Assembly: GCA_905181625.1 (NCBI GenBank)
Contig: CAJIYJ010000007.1
Span: forward strand, 310,001 to 374,000
Reading direction: 5' to 3'
From: an uncultured Flavobacteriaceae bacterium
Lineage (GTDB): Bacteria > Bacteroidota > Bacteroidia > Flavobacteriales > Flavobacteriaceae
DNA: 64,000 nt
Shown: piece after piece, positions 37,601 to 46,400 of the stretch
Layout of the letters: each line of letters begins with the position of its first letter
How positions within the stretch are numbered: the stretch's first letter is position 1
The notes under the pieces: generated by a model
Told to the model about the DNA's origin: nothing
Database searches by the model: none
What the model saw: the letters and a program-made list of their open reading frames with translations, nothing else
Translations under genes and position numbers: made by a program

Positions 37601-38581
37601 TTATTTTCTGTATAGAACTTTTTTTACAGCCTTTATAACATCCTGACTATTAGGAATCCATTCAGCAAGTAAAACAGGTGAATAGGGAGCTGGGGTATCA
37701 GCAGTATTAATTTTTTCAATTGGAGCATCCAAGTAATCGAAAATTTGATTTTGAATTTGGTAAGTGATTTCAGTTGAAATATTTCCATAAGGCCATGACT
37801 CTTCAAGAATTACTAATCTGTTTGTTTTTTTAACAGATTCAATAATTGTGTCTATATCAAGAGGACGAATTGTTCTTAAATCAATAAGCTCAACTTCAAC
37901 TCCATCTTTTTTTAATAGGTCAATAGCTTTGACCGCTTCTTTTAATATTTTTCCAAAAGATACTATCGTCACATCTTTGCCGATTATTTTTACCTCAGCC
38001 TTACCAATAGGTATTAAGTATTCTTCTTCAGGAACCTCACCCTTGTCACCATACATTTGCTCAGATTCCATGAAAATCACAGGGTCATTATCTCTAATCG
38101 CTGATTTCAATAATCCTTTCGCATCATATGGATTGGAGGGAACAATCACTTTTAAGCCAGGACAGTTAGCGTACCAACTTTCAAAAGCTTGAGAATGAGT
38201 TGCGCCTAATTGACCTGCAGAACCAGTAGGCCCTCTAAAAACTATAGGACAAGGGAATTGACCACCAGACATTTGTCTTATTTTAGCTGCATTATTTATT
38301 ATCTGATCAATACCAACAAGTGCAAAGTTAAAAGTCATAAATTCAATTACAGGTCTATTACCTGTCATTGTTGATCCAACTCCTATTCCTGAAAAACCTA
38401 ACTCAGAAATAGGTGTATCTATAACTCTTTTATCTCCAAATTCATCTAGCATTCCTTTAGATGCTTTATAAGCTCCATTATATTCTGCCACTTCTTCACC
38501 CATTAAAAAAATAGTCTCGTCCAACCTCATTTCTTCAGACATAGCTTCACATATAGCTTCTCTAAATTGAATAATTCTCAT
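37601..38581 (-). CDS. pdhB: Pyruvate dehydrogenase E1 component, beta subunit
   Basis: The beta chain of the alpha2beta2 pyruvate (2-oxoacid) dehydrogenase E1, which decarboxylates pyruvate with thiamine diphosphate. The 326-residue protein has an N-terminal transketolase pyrimidine-binding domain (FLMGEEVAEYNGAYKASKG, DTPISELGFSGIGVG, PIVFRGPTG) and a C-terminal transketolase domain (EVELIDLRTIRPLD). The E1 alpha gene is not adjacent. It diverges from etfB across a 145-bp region carrying a long palindrome. Confidence 0.92.
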   Translation of the reverse strand: MRIIQFREAICEAMSEEMRLDETIFLMGEEVAEYNGAYKASKGMLDEFGDKRVIDTPISELGFSGIGVGSTMTGNRPVIEFMTFNFALVGIDQIINNAAKIRQMSGGQFPCPIVFRGPTGSAGQLGATHSQAFESWYANCPGLKVIVPSNPYDAKGLLKSAIRDNDPVIFMESEQMYGDKGEVPEEEYLIPIGKAEVKIIGKDVTIVSFGKILKEAVKAIDLLKKDGVEVELIDLRTIRPLDIDTIIESVKKTNRLVILEESWPYGNISTEITYQIQNQIFDYLDAPIEKINTADTPAPYSPVLLAEWIPNSQDVIKAVKKVLYRK

Positions 38582-38658
38582 AAATATAATTTTGTTGAAA
38601 TAAATTTTTTGTAAAAATATATAAATATTTATAGACTTATGAGAATTTTAATTCAAAA

Positions 38659-38684
38659 TAATTACTATGCATGCATAGTAATTA
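38659..38684. promoter_or_regulatory. 26-bp perfect palindrome, candidate operator
   Basis: TAATTACTATGCA and its exact reverse complement TGCATAGTAATTA stand back to back. The element lies in the divergent pdhB/etfB intergenic region and ends 13 bases before the etfB -7 element, covering its -33 region. It is likely the site of a dimeric transcription factor; a cruciform or transcript hairpin is possible, but no T-tract follows. Confidence 0.6.
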
Positions 38685-38697
38685 GTCAATTTTATTT

Positions 38698-38705
38698 TAT
38701 ATTTG
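38698..38705 (+). promoter_or_regulatory. Promoter -7 element of etfB-etfA
   Basis: TATATTTG matches TAnnTTTG exactly, 21 bases before the etfB ATG and directly downstream of the 26-bp palindrome. Confidence 0.6.
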
Positions 38706-38726
38706 TTTAAATAATTTTAATTAAAT

Positions 38727-39473
38727 ATGAAAGTATTAGTTTGTATAAGTCACGTTCCGGACACAACATCAAAAATTAACTTTACTGATGGAGACACTGT
38801 TTTTGACAGCCAAGGGGTTCAGTTTGTTATTAATCCAAATGATGAATTTGGGCTAACAAGAGCGATGTGGTTTAAAGAAAAGCAAAATGCGACGATTGAC
38901 GTAATTAATGTTGGCAGCTCAAACACAGAACCTACTTTAAGAAAAGCTTTAGCTATTGGTGCTGATAAAGCTATAAGAATAGATTCTGAACCAATCGACG
39001 GTATGTTTGTCTCTAAAGAGATTGCAGAGTATATAAAGTCTAATCATTATGATTTAATTATTGCTGGAAGAGAGTCTATTGACTATAACGGCGGAATGGT
39101 CCCTGGATTAATTGCTGGATTATTACAAATTAACTTTGTTACAAACTGCACTAAATTAGAAATAGAAGGAACCAAAGCAACATTTGAAAGAGAAATTGAT
39201 GGAGGGAAAGAAATTTTAAGCTGTGATCTTCCTCTAATTATAGGAGGTCAAAAAGGCTTAGTAGAAGAAAGTGACCTCAGGATACCTAATATGAGAGGGA
39301 TTATGCAAGCAAGGCAAAAGCCTTTAGAAGTTATCCCACCCTCTACTTCAAGTTCAAAAACTAAATCAATAAAGTTCTATAAACCAGCTCCAAGAGAAGA
39401 GGTTAAATTGGTTTCACCTGATAACCTAGATCAACTAATCGACTTGCTTCACAACGAAGCTAAAGTCCTATAA
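38727..39473 (+). CDS. etfB: Electron transfer flavoprotein beta subunit
   Basis: It forms with EtfA the FAD- and AMP-containing shuttle that takes electrons from acyl-CoA dehydrogenases. The 248-residue protein has the family start MKVLVCISHVPDTTSKI, an AGRESIDYNGGMVPG segment and VEESDLRIPNMRGIMQAR, the EtfB recognition-loop and signature region. etfA follows 10 bases later. Confidence 0.95.
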   Translation: MKVLVCISHVPDTTSKINFTDGDTVFDSQGVQFVINPNDEFGLTRAMWFKEKQNATIDVINVGSSNTEPTLRKALAIGADKAIRIDSEPIDGMFVSKEIAEYIKSNHYDLIIAGRESIDYNGGMVPGLIAGLLQINFVTNCTKLEIEGTKATFEREIDGGKEILSCDLPLIIGGQKGLVEESDLRIPNMRGIMQARQKPLEVIPPSTSSSKTKSIKFYKPAPREEVKLVSPDNLDQLIDLLHNEAKVL

Positions 39474-39483
39474 AATCATACAA

Positions 39484-40437
39484 ATGTCTGTACTAGCTTA
39501 CGTAGAATCCTTTAAAGGAAAAATCAAAAAAAATGCTCTTGAAATAGTTTCTTATTCCAGAGAATTAGCAATAAAACTAGATACGAATTTAGTTACTATT
39601 GTATTAAATGTTGATGACACAAGTGAACTTAATAAGCACGGAGCATCTAAAGTTTTAAAAGTTACCAATTCTGAACTGGAAAGTTTTGACGCCAAGTTAT
39701 ATGCAAATGTTATTGCTCAAGCGGCTAAAGCTAATAACTCAAATTATATCGTCCTAAGCAGCAGCCTAGACACAAGATACTTGGCTCCACTATTGTCGAT
39801 AGAACTAGAAGCAGGTTATATAAGTAATGTTGTTGAACTCCCAAGTTCATTAAACCCCTTTACCATAAAAAGAACTTCTTTTACAAATAAAGCATTTTGC
39901 GACTCAACTATTGATTCTGATATTAAAATTATTGGGTTATCAAGTAATGCTTTTGGGATTTCTGAAAACAACACTGAAGGCTTATTAGAAGACTTCAATC
40001 CAACTTTAAGTGAAAAGAAAATAACTATAAATTCTACCGAAAAAGTGTCAGGAAAAATATCTATTGCTGACGCTGACATAGTAGTTTCTGCTGGAAGAGG
40101 GTTAAAAGGTCCTGAAAACTGGAATATTATAGAAGAACTAGCTGAAACATTAGGGGCTGCTACAGCATGCTCAAAACCAGTTTCTGACATGGGTTGGAGA
40201 CCACACAGTGAACACGTTGGTCAAACTGGAAAGCCAGTAGCGACTAACTTATATATTGCCATTGGTATTTCTGGAGCTATTCAACATTTAGCAGGAATTA
40301 ATTCATCAAAAATAAAAGTTGTTATTAATAATGATCCGGAAGCTCCATTTTTTAAAGCGGCAGATTACGGAGTTGTTGGAGACGCTTTTGATGTTGTTCC
40401 AAGGTTAACTGAAAAACTCAAAGCATTTAAAGCCTAA
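39484..40437 (+). CDS. etfA: Electron transfer flavoprotein alpha subunit
   Basis: It is the FAD-binding partner of EtfB. The 317-residue protein has a variable N-terminal domain and the conserved C-terminal FAD domain: AGRGLKGPENW, TRPVSD-like KPVSDMGWRP, GQTGKPV, GISGAIQHLAG and NNDPEAPFFKAADYGVVGD. It is co-transcribed with etfB. Confidence 0.95.
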   Translation: MSVLAYVESFKGKIKKNALEIVSYSRELAIKLDTNLVTIVLNVDDTSELNKHGASKVLKVTNSELESFDAKLYANVIAQAAKANNSNYIVLSSSLDTRYLAPLLSIELEAGYISNVVELPSSLNPFTIKRTSFTNKAFCDSTIDSDIKIIGLSSNAFGISENNTEGLLEDFNPTLSEKKITINSTEKVSGKISIADADIVVSAGRGLKGPENWNIIEELAETLGAATACSKPVSDMGWRPHSEHVGQTGKPVATNLYIAIGISGAIQHLAGINSSKIKVVINNDPEAPFFKAADYGVVGDAFDVVPRLTEKLKAFKA

Positions 40438-40487
40438 ACTCTTGTTTTTTTTATTATTTTAGAAAGATATTATATCTCCTAAATTAT

Positions 40488-41075
40488 ATGAGTTTAATTC
40501 GCCTTACAATTAACCGTATTTCTTATAGTCAAACTCATAATGGAGCATATGCTCTTCTATTGAATGAAAAAAATGGTGAAAGAAAATTGCCAGTTGTTAT
40601 TGGTGGTTTTGAAGCACAGTCAATTGCTGTTGCGCTAGAAAAAGAAATAAAACCTCCAAGACCATTAACTCATGATTTGTTTAAAAATTTTTCTGATTGT
40701 TTTGAAATCAAAATAAAGCAAGTCATAATCCACAAAATAGTAGATGGAGTGTTTTTCTCAAGCTTAATTTGTGTAAGAGATAAGATCGAAGAAATAATAG
40801 ATTCCAGAACATCTGATGCGATTGCATTAGCAATAAGGTTTAATTCTCCAATTTTCACCTATGAAAATGTATTAGATAAGGCGGGTATTATAATCAAAGC
40901 TGAAGAAACTGAAAAAATCAAAAAAGAGGTTTCAAATAAAAATCCAAAAACAAAAAAAATAGATTACTCTAAACTTTCTTTGATTCAATTAGAAAAAGCA
41001 GTTGCTATTGCCGTTAAAAATGAAGATTATGAATTAGCTGCTTTTTTAAGAGATGAAATAAATAGAAAAAAATAA
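40488..41075 (+). CDS. Bifunctional nuclease (DUF151) family protein with UVR motif
   Basis: A 195-residue protein. Residues about 5-135 match the BFN/DUF151 domain (LPVVIGGFEAQSIA, DSRTSDAIALAIR), known from plant and thermophile proteins with RNase/DNase activity. The last 35 residues form a UVR-type helical hairpin (LEKAVAIAVKNEDYELAAFLRDEI) as found in UvrB and UvrC. The cellular role in Bacteroidetes is not established. It lies four bases before the nucleoside transporter gene. Confidence 0.88.
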   Translation: MSLIRLTINRISYSQTHNGAYALLLNEKNGERKLPVVIGGFEAQSIAVALEKEIKPPRPLTHDLFKNFSDCFEIKIKQVIIHKIVDGVFFSSLICVRDKIEEIIDSRTSDAIALAIRFNSPIFTYENVLDKAGIIIKAEETEKIKKEVSNKNPKTKKIDYSKLSLIQLEKAVAIAVKNEDYELAAFLRDEINRKK

Positions 41076-41079
41076 TAAA

Positions 41080-42459
41080 ATGACATTACTTTCTCAATTA
41101 TACCTGAGCATTTTTTCTTTACCATTAGTTGAACAGAACAGAGAATTAATTGCCAGTCAAGGTTTTTCAATTGAAAGTATTTTAAGAGGAATTATAGGAA
41201 TGGTTTTTTTAGTTTTTGTAGCATATCTATTTAGTAGTAATCGAAAAGCAATAAATTGGAAAACCACCCTAATTGGATTGGCTACACAGTTGATTTTAGC
41301 AATACTTGTTCTTAAAGTTGAATTTGTTCAGAAAATATTTGAATTTTTCGGAAAAATATTTGTTAAAACTTTAGATTTCACAATGGAAGGAAGTAAATTT
41401 CTTCTTGGCGACATGGTTAATGTTGAAAGTTTTGGTTATGTGTTTTTATTTCAAGTTCTTCCAACTATAATATTCTTTTCAGCACTTACATCAGTATTAT
41501 TTTACTTAGGAATTATTCAAAAAGTTGTAAAAATCTTAGCACTGAGCTTAAGTAAACTTTTAAATATTTCAGGGGCTGAAAGCTTAAGTGTTGCAGGAAA
41601 TATTTTTCTTGGTCAAACTGAAGCTCCATTAATGATAAAGGCTTATTTAGATAAAATGACTAAATCTGAAATTCTTCTTGTTATGATTGGAGGAATGGCT
41701 ACGGTAGCTGGAGGAGTTTTAGCCGCATATATCGGATTTTTAGGAGGTGAAGATGAAGTTCTAAAACTTTTTTACGCTAAACATTTACTAACTGCATCTG
41801 TAATGGCGGCACCTGGCGCAATAGTAATTGCAAAAATATTACTTCCTCAAACAGATTCAGTTAATACAGATGTCTCAGTTTCCCAGGATAAAATTGGCAC
41901 AAACTTATTAGATGCGATAGCAAATGGAACCACTGAAGGTTTAAAATTAGCAGCAAATGTTGGAGCAATGCTATTGGTGTTTATAGCTTTTATAGCCATG
42001 ATTAATTTTGGTTTCGAAAAAGCCGGATCTATTTCTGGATTAAATTATTGGATAAATGAAAATACAGCCTACACATTTCTTTCAATAGAATTTATTCTAG
42101 GTTATGCATTTTCACCAATAATGTGGATAATTGGAGTTGCAAAACAAGACATGGCTTTAATGGGTCAGCTCTTAGGAATCAAATTAGCTGCCAGTGAATT
42201 TATAGGCTATATGCAATTAGCTGAGCTTAAAGATATTTCAAATGAAGTGCATTTACAATACGAAAAATCAATTATTATGGCTACATACATGTTGTGTGGA
42301 TTTGCCAATTTTGCTTCGATTGGAATTCAAATTGGCGGAATTGGATCTTTAGCTCCTAGCCAAAGAACTAACTTGTCAAAATTTGGAATGATTGCAGTTC
42401 TAGGAGGAACTTTAGCATCATTATTATCTGCAACTATCGCAGGAATGATTATTGGTTAA
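41080..42459 (+). CDS. Concentrative nucleoside transporter, NupC/CNT family
   Basis: An inner-membrane symporter for nucleosides driven by Na+ or H+. The 459-residue protein has the CNT core with GQTEAPLMIKAYL, GGMATVAGGVLAAYIGF and the C-terminal CGFANFASIGIQIGGIG signatures. Two hydrophobic segments precede the core. It lies beside the frameshifted thyA and together with the deoxynucleoside kinase suggests nucleoside salvage. Confidence 0.93.
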   Translation: MTLLSQLYLSIFSLPLVEQNRELIASQGFSIESILRGIIGMVFLVFVAYLFSSNRKAINWKTTLIGLATQLILAILVLKVEFVQKIFEFFGKIFVKTLDFTMEGSKFLLGDMVNVESFGYVFLFQVLPTIIFFSALTSVLFYLGIIQKVVKILALSLSKLLNISGAESLSVAGNIFLGQTEAPLMIKAYLDKMTKSEILLVMIGGMATVAGGVLAAYIGFLGGEDEVLKLFYAKHLLTASVMAAPGAIVIAKILLPQTDSVNTDVSVSQDKIGTNLLDAIANGTTEGLKLAANVGAMLLVFIAFIAMINFGFEKAGSISGLNYWINENTAYTFLSIEFILGYAFSPIMWIIGVAKQDMALMGQLLGIKLAASEFIGYMQLAELKDISNEVHLQYEKSIIMATYMLCGFANFASIGIQIGGIGSLAPSQRTNLSKFGMIAVLGGTLASLLSATIAGMIIG

Positions 42460-42533
42460 TATTTTTTTAATAAGTTAAAGAATATTTTTATGTTCAATTT
42501 TAGTTAATTTATATTTTTGAATTTTATAATTAG

Positions 42534-43360
42534 ATGAAACAATATTTAGACTTAGTAAAGCATGTTCTTGAAAATGGCAACGAAAAATCTGACAGAACAG
42601 GCACTGGCACTAAAAGTGTATTTGGATATCAAATGCGTTTTGATCTTTCAAAAGGATTTCCAATGGTAACAACAAAAAAACTTCACTTAAAATCTATAAT
42701 TTATGAATTGTTGTGGTTTTTAAAAGGTGACACCAATATCGATTATCTCAAAAAAAATGGAGTTAAAATATGGGACGCATGGGCAGCTAAGCTAACGGAG
42801 ATTTAGGCCCAGTTTACGGACACCAATGGAGGAATTGGAATAGTGACGGAATTGATCAAATAAAAGAAGTAATCTCAACTCTAAAAAACAGTCCTAATAG
42901 CAGAAGAATGCTAGTGACAGCTTGGAATCCTGGTGTTTTACCTGATACTGGCATAAGTTTTGAAGAAAACGTGAAACAAGGTAAAGCTGCATTACCACCG
43001 TGTCATGCTTTTTTTCAATTTTATGTTCATGACAATAAATTATCTTGTCAACTCTATCAAAGAAGTGCAGATATATTTTTAGGGGTTCCATTTAACATTG
43101 CGTCTTACGCTTTACTTACAGAAATGGTAGCACATGTCTGTGGCTATAAAGCTGGAGACTTTGTACATACATTCGGAGACGCTCACATTTACAATAATCA
43201 TTTAGACCAATTAAGCCTTCAATCATCTAGAGAACCTAAAACTCTTCCAAAACTAAAAATCAACAAAAGCATTACAAATATTTTGGATTTTGATTTTGAT
43301 GATTTTGAAATACTTAATTATGACCCACATCCTCACATAAAAGGAAAAGTTGCTGTTTAG
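42534..43360 (+). pseudogene. thyA: Thymidylate synthase ThyA, interrupted by a one-base deletion
   Basis: ThyA methylates dUMP to dTMP using methylene-tetrahydrofolate. The frame from ATG 42534 runs through [22 protein letters not shown] and KIWDAWA and hits TAG at 42804-42806. From 42791 the +2 frame continues the protein with [15 protein letters not shown], the active-site Cys in [12 protein letters not shown], the [13 protein letters not shown] segment and the normal C-terminus. One base is missing between about 42785 and 42795; restoring it gives about 275 residues, a normal length. Every other conserved motif is intact. This may be a sequencing or assembly error rather than true loss. 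Confidence 0.9.
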
Positions 43361-43410
43361 ATTTATTTTAATTAAAATTTCATAAATTTATAACCATAAA
43401 TTAAAAATAA

Positions 43411-46400
43411 ATGTTAAAAAATCGTAAGTATATTCTATTAATATTTTCCTCTTTAATGATGCTATTTTTGTTCAATTTCGAGACAATTTCTACATCAATT
43501 ACAAGATCTATTCATAAAGAAAATTTAAAAAAAAGTCGTTCAAGTAAAACTTACGGAATATCAAGAACTGAAAGGAAAAACCTACAACTTCCTCCAAATC
43601 AGTATAATGAACAAATTCGGATGCTTTCTATGGATCCAATAAAAGGCATGGTACTTACAGAAGAATTATATAAACTTCAAGATAAATTAAGAGCAGCCAG
43701 AAATTCTGAACAACTAATAAATACCGTTCCAGGTCAATCGATAGCTTCCAGTTGGAATGAAAGAGGACCAAATAATGTTGGAGGAAGAACAAAAGCTATG
43801 ATGTTTGACCCAAACGATAATACAGGAGAAACAGTTTTTGCAGGAGGAGTCAGTGGCGGATTATTTAAAAACACTAAAATTTCAGATGAAAATTCAGAAT
43901 GGGAACTTATAACCGAAAGTATTCCAGAAAATATTTCTGTATCTGCCATTACTTATGATCCAAATAATCTAAATATTTTTTATGTAGGAACAGGAGAATC
44001 GTACACAAATTCACTGCCAGGAAATGGTTTATGGAAATCCTCTGATGGCGGCGCTACTTGGAATAAAATTTTTGGTGGCTTTGGAGCTTCAAGTGAGGTA
44101 ATCTTTATAAATGATGTTGTTGTAAGAGATAACGCAGGAAGTTCTGAAGTTTATGTAGCAGCAGGCTTTTCCTTTTTAGAAAATTCTTGGCTTGGAGATA
44201 AAGACTATGGTTTATATAAATCGACTGACGGTACTAATTTTACTCGAATAAAAACCGTAATACCAGGGACAGGTTCAGGCCGTTGGTATCAGCCAATGGA
44301 TTTAGAAATTTCTCCATCAACAAATAAAGTGTGGTACTCTACAACGGGAAGAGGACAAGGAGTAGGAGGAGGCACAATGTTAGTTGGCAACGCGGATGTG
44401 TCAGCTTTTGAAGTGAAGTATGAAAATTTATCTGATGGCAGTGCTAGTAGAAGAATGGAGATGGAAATCACAAAAGATGGAACTATCTATGCTTTTGCTG
44501 CTACAAGCGCTCCTATTAAAATAATAAAATCTAGTGATGAGTTTGCTACAGAAGCCACTACACTTACCCTTCCAAATCCAGTTGATACTGGTCAACCGGA
44601 TAATGATTTTACCAGAAATCAATCATTTTATGATTTATTAATTGAATCAGATCCTAATAATCCTGAAAACATATATACAGGTGGAATAGATTTATATAGG
44701 TCTACCAACGCCGCAGTTACTGTTGGAGAGACCAATCCATGGTCTCAAATTTCTAAATGGTCTAACAACAATGAATTAAGAGATTTAGAGGTTAGCTATG
44801 CTCATGCAGATCAACATGGATTAGTGTTTTCAGAAAAGAATTCCAAGGTGAAATTATTTGGAAATGATGGAGGTATTTTTTATAGCTTAACAGCCGATGA
44901 CGGTTCAGAGTCAATGGATTCCAGAAATAAAAATTATAATGTTACTCAAAACTACACTATTGGAGTAGCACCAACAGAAATGTTTAAAGATTTAACAAAA
45001 GTTGTCCCTGGCTATGACATTGCCGATGGATATGCTTGGTTTCCTATAACTATATCCGGATTGACAGATGTTGTCATTAGCGGACTTCAAGACAATGGTA
45101 GTCAACTAATCGTAAATAACTCTAACACAGTAAGTGCTTCAAGTATGGTTAAAGGTGGTGATGGTGCTGCCTCTATGTTTTCTCAAAACCTAGATAAAAA
45201 ATATTTTGTTGCTAATTACACTTTTAACAACTCTATTAGTGCTTATGATTTTGAGTCAGAAAATTGGTGGACTATTAATAACGAAGGCGAACGAAATGGC
45301 GACTTCATTAATGTAAATGCTTTAGACTCTAACAAAGGTTACCTTTATGCAAACTATACTAATAGCAATTATCAAATTGCTCTTTTTTCAGGTTGGGATG
45401 ACTTTAAAGGAAATGTAGTAAAAACATTATTAAAAGATGATTTACTTGACTCAAATATAACGGCTTTAACAGTTTCTCCACATGAAAAAAACAATTCAAA
45501 TTTAATGGTTGGACTAGCTAATGGGAAAGTTTTAAAAGCAGTTGTTAAAAGTCCTTCAGATATCACATGGTCTGAAATATCTGGCTCCGGTTTTTCCGGC
45601 AGTGTTTCTGATATTGAATTTGGTAAAACTGAAAATGATATTCTAATTACTTTTCATAATTACGGAGTTAAAAGTGTTTTTTATTCAGCTGATGGAGGTT
45701 CGCAATGGATAGATAAAGAAGGTAATCTGCCTAATATACCCATTAGATGTATTTTACAAAATCCACTAATTGCTGACGAAGTAATTGTAGGGACTGAACT
45801 AGGAGTCTGGTATTCAAAAAACTTTCTGTCAGGTTCTCCAACATGGGCTCAAGCAAATAATGGAATGACAGAAGTTAGAGTTACAGACTTAGACATGAGA
45901 GATGATTTTAAAGTTTTTGCAGCTACTTATGGAAGAGGCGTGTTTTCCTCTGAGTTCTCCTCTGAAGACCCTTTACTCTACTTAAAAACACCTTCTCCTT
46001 CATCAATAGATGTTAAACAAGGGAAAACCGGCACCTTTAAAGTAAAATATAAAGTATATGGTGGATATAATAAAGAAACTGAATTCGATATTTCAGGATA
46101 TCCTGATGGTACAACTATTACTTATTCTCCCTCTAAAAAAAGCACTTTGAGTTCAAATGGAGAAATATCATTCGAACTAACAATCCCTATTACAGCAGTA
46201 GTTAAAACATATCCTTTATTAATTACAGCTACTGCTACTGACAGTACAATTAATACGGTTGGAATTGATTTAAATGTCATATTAAATGATGAAGCAGATA
46301 CCACAGCTCCAACTATAGAAATAAGTAGTACAACTAGTGGTGTCACTAATGGAAGTACCACAAGTGATTCTAGTATCGCCTTGGCTTTTACAATCAGTGA

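Noticed and set aside
42785-42806. Programmed ribosomal frameshift in thyA
   Set aside because: There is no slippery heptamer, no in-frame shift stop of the prfB type and no downstream pseudoknot that I can see. ThyA is not known to use frameshifting.
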